Positions 1 through 4,890 of a stretch of 7,407 nt of DNA are shown here, piece after piece. The first letter of the stretch is position 1, and the number at the start of each line of letters is the position of its first letter. The notes beneath the pieces were generated by a model, which searched no databases, was not told the DNA's origin, and worked only from the letters and a program-made list of their open reading frames with translations. The translations under genes and the position numbers were made by a program. The stretch lies in the NCBI GenBank assembly GCA_904419095.1, contig CAJFQT010000072.1, positions 1 to 7,407 of the forward strand, read 5' to 3'. Source of the stretch: an uncultured Clostridia bacterium. Its GTDB lineage: Bacteria; Bacillota; Clostridia; TANB77; CAG-508.

Positions 1-362
1 TCTCTATTTTCAATTCTTGCTCCTATTTGCTCTTTAGTTTTAGCAGCTTTACCTACTCTGTCTCTTAAGTAGTATAGTTTAGCACGTCTTGCTTTACCTA
101 CTCTTACTAATTCTACTTTTTCTACCAATGGTGAATGGATTAAGAATGTTTTTTCAACACCTACACCATAAGAATTTTTTCTTACTGTGAATGTTTGATT
201 TAGCCCTCCACCTTGTATTTTAATGATAATTCCTTCGAAAACTTGGATTCTTTCTTTGTTTCCTTCTTTAATTCTAACATGTACTTTTACTGTATTACCA
301 ACTTTTAATTCTGGTATTTTATTTTTCAATTGTTCGTGTTCTATTGATTTAATTATATCCAT
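1..362 (-). CDS. rplS: 50S ribosomal protein L19, 3' end beyond window
   Basis: L19 sits at the 30S-50S interface of the ribosome and takes part in bridges between the subunits. About 120 codons are visible. The N-terminus reads MDIIKSIEHEQLKNKIPELK, followed by the family core FEGIIIKIQGGG (about residues 43-54), RKNSYGVGVEKTF (61-73) and the C-terminal KARRAKLYYLRDRVGKAAK (90-108). The ATG at 360-362 has an ideal site, AAGGAGGT, eight or so bases upstream. No stop is reached before the left edge, so at least 120 residues are encoded; the Bacillus protein has about 115, so there is a short C-terminal extension (KTKEQIGARIENR). It is the last visible gene of the operon, 120 bases after trmD, and the usual rimM-trmD-rplS order supports the call. 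The family assignment is secure; only the C-terminus is unknown. Confidence 0.97.
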   Translation of the reverse strand, partial: MDIIKSIEHEQLKNKIPELKVGNTVKVHVRIKEGNKERIQVFEGIIIKIQGGGLNQTFTVRKNSYGVGVEKTFLIHSPLVEKVELVRVGKARRAKLYYLRDRVGKAAKTKEQIGARIENR

Positions 363-370
363 TTTAGAAT

Positions 371-482
371 TTACCTCCTTCTTTAATTTTGTGAGCGGTG
401 TCCTTTTTTGACACTTCATTTTTAATTTTTGATTTTCTATATTTATCCATATTGATTTCTTATTATGTATTCATTCTATGGC
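371..482 (-). promoter_or_regulatory. trmD-rplS spacer with a hairpin; possible L19 leader
   Basis: This 120-base spacer is long for an operon whose other gaps are mostly under 20 bases. On the minus strand it holds a perfect 5-bp GTGTC/GACAC hairpin (398-414, seven-base loop AAAAAAG), then a GC-richer patch and the rplS ribosome binding site (about 371-382). Low-GC Gram-positives are known to carry an autoregulatory L19 leader RNA before rplS. The position fits, but I cannot confirm the family's conserved pairing by eye. A secondary promoter for rplS is also possible; I saw no convincing -35/-10 pair. Confidence 0.3.
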
Positions 483-1217
483 TTAAATATTTTTCTTTGT
501 TTTTTCTTCTATTAACTTTTCTAAGATTTTCTTTTCGTCTTGTGAAAAGTTATATTTTTTTATTAAATCTGGTCTTTTTTCCAGTGTTATTTTTATCGCT
601 TGTTCTTTTCTCCATTTATCAATTTTTTGATGATGTCCTGATAATAATATTTCTGGAACTTTTTCTCCTTGAAATATTTCTGGTCTTGTGTATTGTGGAT
701 ATTCTAAGAGTCCTTGTGAAAATGATTCTTCTTTTGTTGAGTCATTTTTTATTACTCCTTCTATATATCTACTTACACTATCTATTAATACCATTGCTGG
801 TATTTCTCCTCCTGTTAGCACATAATCTCCAATTGATATTTCTTCATCGACAATTTTATCAATAACTCTTTGGTCAATTCCTTCATAGTGTCCACATAGT
901 AATACAAGATGTTCTTCTTTTGATAATTCTTCCACTTTTTTTTGATTTAAAGTTTTTCCTTGTGGTGTTAAATAGATTAATTTTGTTTTTGGTGTTTTTA
1001 CAGATTTGTATGCATCATAAACTATGTCTGCTTTCATTACCATTCCTGCTCCTCCACCATATGGAGTGTCATCTACTTTTTTGTGCTTGTCTTTTGAAAA
1101 ATCTCTGATATTTATTAGATTGATATCTATCAATTTTTTTTCTTGTGCTTTTCCTAGAATACTTTGGTTTAGTGTTTCAAACATTTCTGGAAAGAGCGTT
1201 AACACGTCAAATTTCAT
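483..1217 (-). CDS. trmD: tRNA (guanine-N1-)-methyltransferase TrmD
   Basis: TrmD methylates N1 of G37, next to the anticodon, using S-adenosylmethionine; this prevents +1 frameshifting. The 244-residue product has normal length. It shows the N-terminal FDVLTLFPEMF (3-13), VDDTPYGGGAGMV (48-60), LLCGHYEGIDQRV (106-118) and SIGDYVLTGGEIPAMVLIDS (128-147), which form the deep trefoil knot and cofactor pocket, and then GLLEYPQYTRP (169-179) and LLSGHHQKIDKWR (191-203) of the C-terminal domain. The conserved arginine of SVSR is R150. The position of the catalytic aspartate (D169 in the E. coli protein, within EDSF) is glutamate 164 here (EESF), and the preceding PGVLGN-type segment reads EGVIKN. 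The ATG has AGGAG upstream, and the start lies 12 bases after the rimM stop. Dimeric cytoplasmic enzyme; the family call is certain. Confidence 0.97.
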   Translation of the reverse strand: MKFDVLTLFPEMFETLNQSILGKAQEKKLIDINLINIRDFSKDKHKKVDDTPYGGGAGMVMKADIVYDAYKSVKTPKTKLIYLTPQGKTLNQKKVEELSKEEHLVLLCGHYEGIDQRVIDKIVDEEISIGDYVLTGGEIPAMVLIDSVSRYIEGVIKNDSTKEESFSQGLLEYPQYTRPEIFQGEKVPEILLSGHHQKIDKWRKEQAIKITLEKRPDLIKKYNFSQDEKKILEKLIEEKTKKNI

Positions 1218-1229
1218 TTTTTCTCCTAT

Positions 1230-1736
1230 CTATCTTAATCCTTTTAACATATGAACTAATATTTTACCTTCTTCTAAATTTATTTCTTTTATTACTTCGT
1301 CAATTCCAGGTAATAATATTTGTTTTCCGTTATTATCTTTTACTACATAAACATCATTGCTTCCTGTGTTAAATATGTCTTCTAGAATTCCTAACTTTTC
1401 ATCTTCATCAGTATAGACTTCTAATCCTATTAAGTCTGCTATATAATAGCTTCCTTCTTCTAGTGGTGTTGCATCTTTTCTTTCTATTTGTACATAGAAA
1501 TTTCTAAGATTTTCTGCTTCTTCTGGTGTGTCTATTCCTTTGAATTTTACTAGAACCATATTTTTATGGTATTTTACTTCTTCTATTTCATATTCTTTTT
1601 TTGTATTTTTATTGACTAAGTTTACTTTTTTTAATTTTTCAAATCTTTCTACATTTTCTGTATATGGATATATTTTTACCATTCCTTTTATTCCAAATGT
1701 ATTTACAATTTGACCAATTTCAAAAAATTCTTGCAT
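1230..1736 (-). CDS. rimM: 16S rRNA processing / ribosome maturation factor RimM
   Basis: RimM binds S19 and helps mature the 3' domain (head) of the 30S subunit. The 168-residue product is of typical size and has both expected domains. The N-terminal RimM beta-barrel covers about residues 4-85, with FEIGQIVNTFGIKGMVKI (5-22) and GIDTPEEAENLRN (67-79). The C-terminal PRC barrel covers about 95-165, with YYIADLIGLEVYTD (97-110), LGILEDIFNTGSNDVYVV (115-132), LLPGIDEVI (141-149) and the terminal VHMLKGLR. The ATG follows AGGAG by a normal distance and lies 8 bases after the khpA stop, so the two are probably translationally coupled. Nothing in the protein looks unusual. Confidence 0.96.
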   Translation of the reverse strand: MQEFFEIGQIVNTFGIKGMVKIYPYTENVERFEKLKKVNLVNKNTKKEYEIEEVKYHKNMVLVKFKGIDTPEEAENLRNFYVQIERKDATPLEEGSYYIADLIGLEVYTDEDEKLGILEDIFNTGSNDVYVVKDNNGKQILLPGIDEVIKEINLEEGKILVHMLKGLR

Positions 1737-1744
1737 TTTTTCTC

Positions 1745-1978
1745 CTACTCTTCAATAAATTCTACATTTACTTTTTTTCTTTCTTTTCCAGCAACTGATT
1801 TCATGACTGTTCTGATAGATTTGGCAAGTTTTCCTTGTCTTCCTATTACTTTTCCCATGTCTTTTTCAGCTACCTTTACTTCAAATGTTATTGATTTATT
1901 ATTGTCTGTTTCTTTTATGTCTACAGCATCTTTATCATCAACTAAGTTTAGTATTATTGTTTCTAAGATTTCTTTCAT
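1745..1978 (-). CDS. khpA: KH-domain RNA-binding protein KhpA (YlqC)
   Basis: Small single-KH RNA-binding protein of 77 residues, the usual length for the KhpA/YlqC family encoded between rpsP and rimM in Bacillota. The RNA-gripping GxxG loop is visible as VIGRQGKLAKSIR (44-56, loop G46-R47-Q48-G49), followed by the helix leading to VNVEFIEE at the C-terminus. In streptococci KhpA pairs with KhpB (Jag/EloR) and influences cell elongation and RNA binding; whether that applies here is inference. The start has a near-perfect AGGAGG site. It lies 17 bases after rpsP and 8 before rimM, inside the ribosome-assembly operon, consistent with a role in RNA or ribosome metabolism. Confidence 0.94.
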   Translation of the reverse strand: MKEILETIILNLVDDKDAVDIKETDNNKSITFEVKVAEKDMGKVIGRQGKLAKSIRTVMKSVAGKERKKVNVEFIEE

Positions 1979-1995
1979 CTTAATCCTCCTAAAGC

Positions 1996-2229
1996 TTATT
2001 TTGCTTTTTCAATTAATGCTTTAACAGTTTCTGTTGGTTTAGCACCATTTTTTATCCATTTTTCTAATTTTTCTTGATTTAATACTATTGTTGATGGTTC
2101 TGTCATTGGATCATATGTTCCAATTTGTTCTATTATTTTTCCATCTCTTGGGCTTCTTGAATCAGCCACAACAATATGATAAAATGGAGCTTTTTTCTTT
2201 CCTTCTCTTTGTAATCTAATTTTTACCAT
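1996..2229 (-). CDS. rpsP: 30S ribosomal protein S16
   Basis: S16 binds 16S rRNA early in assembly of the 30S body. The product is 77 residues and reads MVKIRLQREGKKKAPFYHIV, then VADSRSPRDGKIIEQIGTYDP (about 21-41), the family's signature N-terminal half; the C-terminal part (NQEKLEKWIKNGAKPTETV) also matches. I chose the ATG at 2227-2229 over an in-frame GTG at 2236-2238, because that GTG is part of the AGGAGGTG ribosome binding site and S16 proteins begin at M(A/V)VKIRL. It is the first gene after a 111-base spacer with two hairpins and is followed closely by khpA. Cytoplasmic, ribosome-bound; essentially certain. Confidence 0.97.
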   Translation of the reverse strand: MVKIRLQREGKKKAPFYHIVVADSRSPRDGKIIEQIGTYDPMTEPSTIVLNQEKLEKWIKNGAKPTETVKALIEKAK

Positions 2230-2254
2230 TTCTTTCACCTCCTGAATTTTTTGT

Positions 2255-2280
2255 GAATTTTCTTGGATTTTAGAAAATTC
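2255..2280 (-). promoter_or_regulatory. Stem-loop in the rpsP leader, close to the Shine-Dalgarno
   Basis: A perfect 9-bp inverted repeat: GAATTTTCT (2255-2263) and AGAAAATTC (2272-2280), with an eight-base loop. In the minus-strand RNA it ends about 11 bases before the AGGAGG of rpsP. No U-run follows, so it is not an obvious intrinsic terminator. It could modulate rpsP translation or mark a processing site between ffh and rpsP. The hairpin itself is seen directly; any function is inference. Confidence 0.45.
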
Positions 2281-2298
2281 GGTTTGCTTTATATGGTC

Positions 2299-2326
2299 TT
2301 TAAATTTATAGTTATATAAATTTAAA
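2299..2326 (-). promoter_or_regulatory. A/T-only 12-bp stem-loop after ffh
   Basis: A perfect 12-bp inverted repeat, TTTAAATTTATA (2299-2310) and TATAAATTTAAA (2315-2326), around a four-base loop, starting about 15 bases past the ffh stop. The stem contains no G or C, and the RNA continues GACCATATAAAGC, without a U-run, so termination would be weak at most. It may protect the 3' end of a processed ylxM-ffh transcript, or act together with the second hairpin 18 bases further on. Confidence 0.45.
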
Positions 2327-2340
2327 AGATTAATAACTTT

Positions 2341-3693
2341 TTAGAATTTCATATTTTTTAAACTAGATGTATCAATATTTTTCATTAAGTTTTTCATTCC
2401 ACCTTTGTTTTGTTTTAATTGCTTCATCATTTTCTGTGTCATTTCAAATGATTTTATGAATTTGTTTACGTCTTGTACTGTTGTTCCACTTCCTTTTGCA
2501 ATTCTTAGTCTGCGACTTCCGTTTAATATTCTTACATTTCTTTTTTCTTGTTTTGTCATTGAACAAATCATTGCTTCTATTTTTACAAATTCTTTATCAT
2601 CTACTTTTAAGTCTTTTATTTTATTCATACCAGGAATCATTTTTAGTATTGATGAAAATGAACCCATTTTTTTAACTTGCCTTAGTTGTGCTAAATAATC
2701 GTCTAAATCTAATTCACTTTTTCTCATCTTTTTTTCTAATGCTTCTGCTTGCTCTAAATCGAAACTTTCTTCTGCTTTTTCGATTACTGATAAAATATCT
2801 CCCATTCCTAGTATTCTTTGTGCCATTCTGTCTGGATGGAATACTTCTATGTCACTTAATTTTTCTCCTGTTGCTACAAATTTTATTGGTTTTCCTGTGA
2901 CTTTTTTTACAGATAAAGCTGCACCACCACGAGTGTCACCATCTAGTTTCGTAAGTACTACTCCGTCAATTCCTACTTCTTCATTGAATGTTTTTGCTAC
3001 ATTTACTGCATCTTGACCTGTCATACTGTCTACTACTAGTAATATTTCATGTGGCTTTACTGATTGTTTTACATTTTTTAGTTCTTGCATTAATGCTTCA
3101 TCTATTTGTAATCGTCCTGCTGTGTCTAAAATGATTACATCGTTTAATTTTGATATTGCAACATTTATTGCTTGTTTTGCAATGTGTACTACATCTTTTG
3201 ATTGTTCATTACTAAATACAGGTATGTTTAGCTGGGCTCCTACTACTTGTAATTGTTTTATAGCTGCTGGTCTATATATATCGCATGCTACTAATAATGG
3301 CTTTTTTCCTTGTTTTCTGAATAGATTTGCTAGTTTTCCTGCTGTTGTTGTTTTTCCTGAACCTTGAAGTCCTACAAGCATTATTATTGTTGGTGGATTT
3401 GGTGTAAATTGTACTTTGCTTTCTGTTCCTCCTAATAATTCTACTAGTTCGTCTTTTACTACTTTTACAACTTGTTGCCCTGGTGTTAATGATTTTAGTA
3501 CGTCTTGACCTAATGCTTTTTCTTGAACAACAGCTATAAAGTCTTTTACTATTTTATAGTTTACATCTGCTTCTAGTAATGCTAGTTTTACTTCTCTTAA
3601 CATTTCTTTAAGGTCAGATTCAGTTATACGTGCCTTTCCTCTTATTTTTCTTGTTATTTCTTGCAATCTAGCAGATAATCCTTCAAAAGCCAT
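2341..3693 (-). CDS. ffh: Signal recognition particle GTPase Ffh (SRP54)
   Basis: Ffh binds 4.5S/6S RNA and signal sequences of nascent membrane and secreted proteins, and docks with FtsY for co-translational delivery to the Sec translocon. The 450-residue product has the full N-G-M layout. The N domain is about 1-95. The G domain has P-loop GLQGSGKTTTAGK (108-120), DTAGR (190-194), TKLDGDTRGGAALS (248-261) and ATGEKLSDIEVFHP (274-287). The methionine-rich M domain (about 300-450) has the RNA-binding SRRLRIAKGSGTTVQDVN (393-410) and a Met/Lys-rich tail. I chose the ATG at 3691-3693 (MAFEGLSARLQ, the family's start) over an in-frame GTG three codons upstream, which overlaps the AAGGGAG site. 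It lies 13 bases after ylxM, its usual partner. No anomalies. Confidence 0.98.
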   Translation of the reverse strand: MAFEGLSARLQEITRKIRGKARITESDLKEMLREVKLALLEADVNYKIVKDFIAVVQEKALGQDVLKSLTPGQQVVKVVKDELVELLGGTESKVQFTPNPPTIIMLVGLQGSGKTTTAGKLANLFRKQGKKPLLVACDIYRPAAIKQLQVVGAQLNIPVFSNEQSKDVVHIAKQAINVAISKLNDVIILDTAGRLQIDEALMQELKNVKQSVKPHEILLVVDSMTGQDAVNVAKTFNEEVGIDGVVLTKLDGDTRGGAALSVKKVTGKPIKFVATGEKLSDIEVFHPDRMAQRILGMGDILSVIEKAEESFDLEQAEALEKKMRKSELDLDDYLAQLRQVKKMGSFSSILKMIPGMNKIKDLKVDDKEFVKIEAMICSMTKQEKRNVRILNGSRRLRIAKGSGTTVQDVNKFIKSFEMTQKMMKQLKQNKGGMKNLMKNIDTSSLKNMKF

Positions 3694-3706
3694 AAATTTC
3701 ACTCCC

Positions 3707-4054
3707 TTATACTAAACAATTTAATTCTTTTTTGATACTTTCTAATATACTTGCTATTTTTTTATCAGATGAGTCTTTTTGTATTTTTGTTAGTTCTGAT
3801 AAAACTTTTTCGATTTTCTTTTCTTGATTAAACATCCTCTTCATAAATAATAGCTTTTCTTCGTATTCGAAAAGTTTTTTCTCTCCTTTCTTAATGTTAT
3901 CTCTTACTGCTTGTCTTGTTATTTTGTTATTTTCAGCAATTTCTGATAAAGACAAGTCATTATTGTAGTAGTCATTTAAGAATTCATATTGTTTTTTGGT
4001 TAATAGCTTACCATATAACTCGCATAATATGCTTATTTTTACATTTTTCTCCAT
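3707..4054 (-). CDS. ylxM: YlxM/p13 family helix-turn-helix protein (UPF0122)
   Basis: A 115-residue protein of the UPF0122 family, almost always encoded just before ffh in Bacillota. Residues about 15-65 form a sigma-70 region-4-like helix-turn-helix (LTKKQYEFLNDYYNNDLSLSEIA, split across 18-40, then ITRQAVRDNIKKGEKKL, 45-61). The C-terminal half is a charged, probably coiled helix (about 65-113). In streptococci YlxM binds SRP components and affects SRP assembly and GTPase activity; by homology it is an SRP accessory factor rather than a classical regulator, though this is inference here. The start has AAGAAGGT upstream and sits about 26 bases after the predicted transcription start, making ylxM the first gene of the operon. 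The family call is firm; the function is less so. Confidence 0.92.
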   Translation of the reverse strand: MEKNVKISILCELYGKLLTKKQYEFLNDYYNNDLSLSEIAENNKITRQAVRDNIKKGEKKLFEYEEKLLFMKRMFNQEKKIEKVLSELTKIQKDSSDKKIASILESIKKELNCLV

Positions 4055-4086
4055 AAATACTACCTTCTTTTTTGTAATGCTAATAT

Positions 4087-4115
4087 ACTTTACACCATTT
4101 TTTGTTTTTTGTCAA
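4087..4115 (-). promoter_or_regulatory. Sigma-A promoter of the ylxM-ffh-rpsP-khpA-rimM-trmD-rplS operon
   Basis: Minus-strand -35 TTGACA (4110-4115, full consensus), a spacer of exactly 17 bases and -10 TAAAGT (4087-4092, four of six). The predicted start near 4080 leaves a leader of about 26 bases before the ylxM ATG, just enough for its ribosome binding site. No other promoter of this quality lies between here and the left edge. Confidence 0.8.
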
Positions 4116-4147
4116 GTGGTTAGCGTGAATTTTCTGAATTTTAAGCA

Positions 4148-4183
4148 AATAAAAAGCCATAATTTTAATATATAATTATGACT
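4148..4183 (-). terminator. Intrinsic terminator after the XRE-type gene
   Basis: In the minus-strand RNA, AGUCAUAAUU (4183-4174) pairs with AAUUAUGGCU (4164-4155) through ten pairs including one G-U, around a nine-base loop, followed by UUUUAUUU. It lies about 105 bases past the XRE gene stop and just upstream of the ylxM promoter, so it insulates the two units. Read on the plus strand the stem has a C-A mismatch, so it is weaker there. Stem GC content is low, so strength is uncertain. Confidence 0.65.
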
Positions 4184-4288
4184 TATTGAATAATTTTTTT
4201 ATTTTACTTGACTTTATGATAATCGTTTTTTATAATTGTGTTAATATATTTTTAATCGTAAATAAATTACTTAGAGTAATTATAATTT

Positions 4289-4549
4289 TTATAATTTCAT
4301 TTTTTTCTCATTTTCTTCCTTTTCTTCATCTGTTTCTTCTGAGAAAAATATCTGAGATACAGTTTTTATGTCTAAATTAAATATTTCTGTCATGATTATT
4401 ACTTCACTTACAAAAAATTCTTCTTCACCTTCTAATTTTTTTATTAGTTCTTCTTCTGATATTTCTAGTTTACTTGCCAATTCTTTTATTGAAATATTGT
4501 TCTTTTCTATTAATTTTTTTACTCTTTTTCCTACAATTTTTGGTTCCAT
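4289..4549 (-). CDS. Small acidic XRE-family helix-turn-helix protein
   Basis: An 86-residue protein that is almost entirely one Cro/C1-type (XRE) helix-turn-helix domain: VGKRVKKLIEKNNISIKELA (6-25) covers helices 1-2, EISEEELIKKLEG (29-41) the recognition-helix region, and VSEVIIMTEIFNLDIKTVSQ (47-66) helices 4-5. A short tail rich in Glu and Lys follows (70-86). By my count it has 22 acidic and 15 basic residues, with three consecutive Glu in the putative recognition helix, which is odd for a DNA-binding face. I chose the ATG at 4547-4549 (GAGGT site six bases upstream). An apparent in-frame start 19 codons earlier is the TTG inside the -35 element and cannot be translated. It is a single-gene unit between argS and the ylxM operon. 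Likely a regulator, perhaps of itself; target unknown. Confidence 0.8.
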   Translation of the reverse strand: MEPKIVGKRVKKLIEKNNISIKELASKLEISEEELIKKLEGEEEFFVSEVIIMTEIFNLDIKTVSQIFFSEETDEEKEENEKKMKL

Positions 4550-4560
4550 ATTATTACCTC

Positions 4561-4577
4561 GTTTCTTATTTGGAAAC
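4561..4577. promoter_or_regulatory. Inverted repeat between -10 and start codon; candidate operator
   Basis: GTTTC (4561-4565) and GAAAC (4573-4577) form a perfect 5-bp inverted repeat with a seven-base spacer, 17 bases in all. It begins directly after the -10 of the XRE gene, covering the predicted transcription start and ending just before the ribosome binding site. Size and position match operators of self-repressing XRE proteins. The repeat is seen; binding is inferred. Confidence 0.4.
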
Positions 4578-4606
4578 ATTTTACAATATATTAAGGCTTT
4601 TGTCAA
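4578..4606 (-). promoter_or_regulatory. Sigma-A promoter of the XRE-type gene
   Basis: Minus-strand -35 TTGACA (4601-4606, full consensus), a 17-base spacer and -10 TAAAAT (4578-4583, five of six). The predicted start is near 4571 and gives a leader of about 22 bases. One of the two best promoters in the window, although the product is a small putative regulator. Confidence 0.82.
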
Positions 4607-4890
4607 TAGTTTTTTGTACTCTTATAGCATATTTTTTATTTTTGCATTATAATTTAGTAGGGTGTATAAATATGGCCTCCAAAATGTTGATATATAAGCT
4701 ATTTTTTAGTTTTTTCTATATGTAAAAAAAGAGAATATTTTCTACTTTGATAGTAAAATATTCTCTTTTTATAATTTTTTGTATTAACTTATATTTATAT
4801 ATATTGTTTATAAGGTTAATTTATATTTTAGATTAGTAATTTTCCTATTTGTATTAATTTAATTTATATTATTTAAAATTAATTTTTGCT
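4607..4890. other. AT-rich intergenic stretch between the XRE gene and argS
   Basis: No conserved gene is visible. The stretch holds one strong bidirectional hairpin (4724-4770) and, on the plus strand, a 17-codon reading frame (4672-4725, MASKMLIYKLFFSFFYM) preceded by AGTAGGGTG and a TATAAT (4648-4653) without a good -35. I do not call this a gene. From 4771 to 4890 only about 10% of bases are G or C. A 7-bp inverted repeat, TTAATTT/AAATTAA, is present near 4855-4882, but such repeats are expected by chance in DNA this AT-rich. Confidence 0.6.
4724..4773. terminator. Bidirectional intrinsic terminator, probably ending argS
   Basis: A perfect 16-bp stem: 4726-4741 (AAAAAGAGAATATTTT) pairs with 4755-4770 (AAAATATTCTCTTTTT), with a 13-base loop that can pair three more bases (CTA/TAG). 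On the minus strand it is followed by a run of seven T, on the plus strand by TTTTT within the stem and then ATAATTTTTT. It lies about 120 bases past the argS stop, with no gene between, so ending argS transcription before the XRE promoter is the simplest role. Confidence 0.85.

Noticed and set aside
2230..2238. GTG as the rpsP start, giving a three-residue longer S16.
   Set aside because: The GTG is part of the AGGAGGTG ribosome binding site; the ATG at 2229 is correctly spaced and matches the family N-terminus.
3694..3702. GTG as the ffh start, giving MKFMAFEG.
   Set aside because: It overlaps the AAGGGAG ribosome binding site; Ffh proteins start at MAFEGLS-like sequence.
4550..4606. A longer XRE protein starting with TTG at 4606.
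   Set aside because: That TTG belongs to the -35 TTGACA of its own promoter and is upstream of transcription; the ATG at 4549 has a good ribosome binding site.
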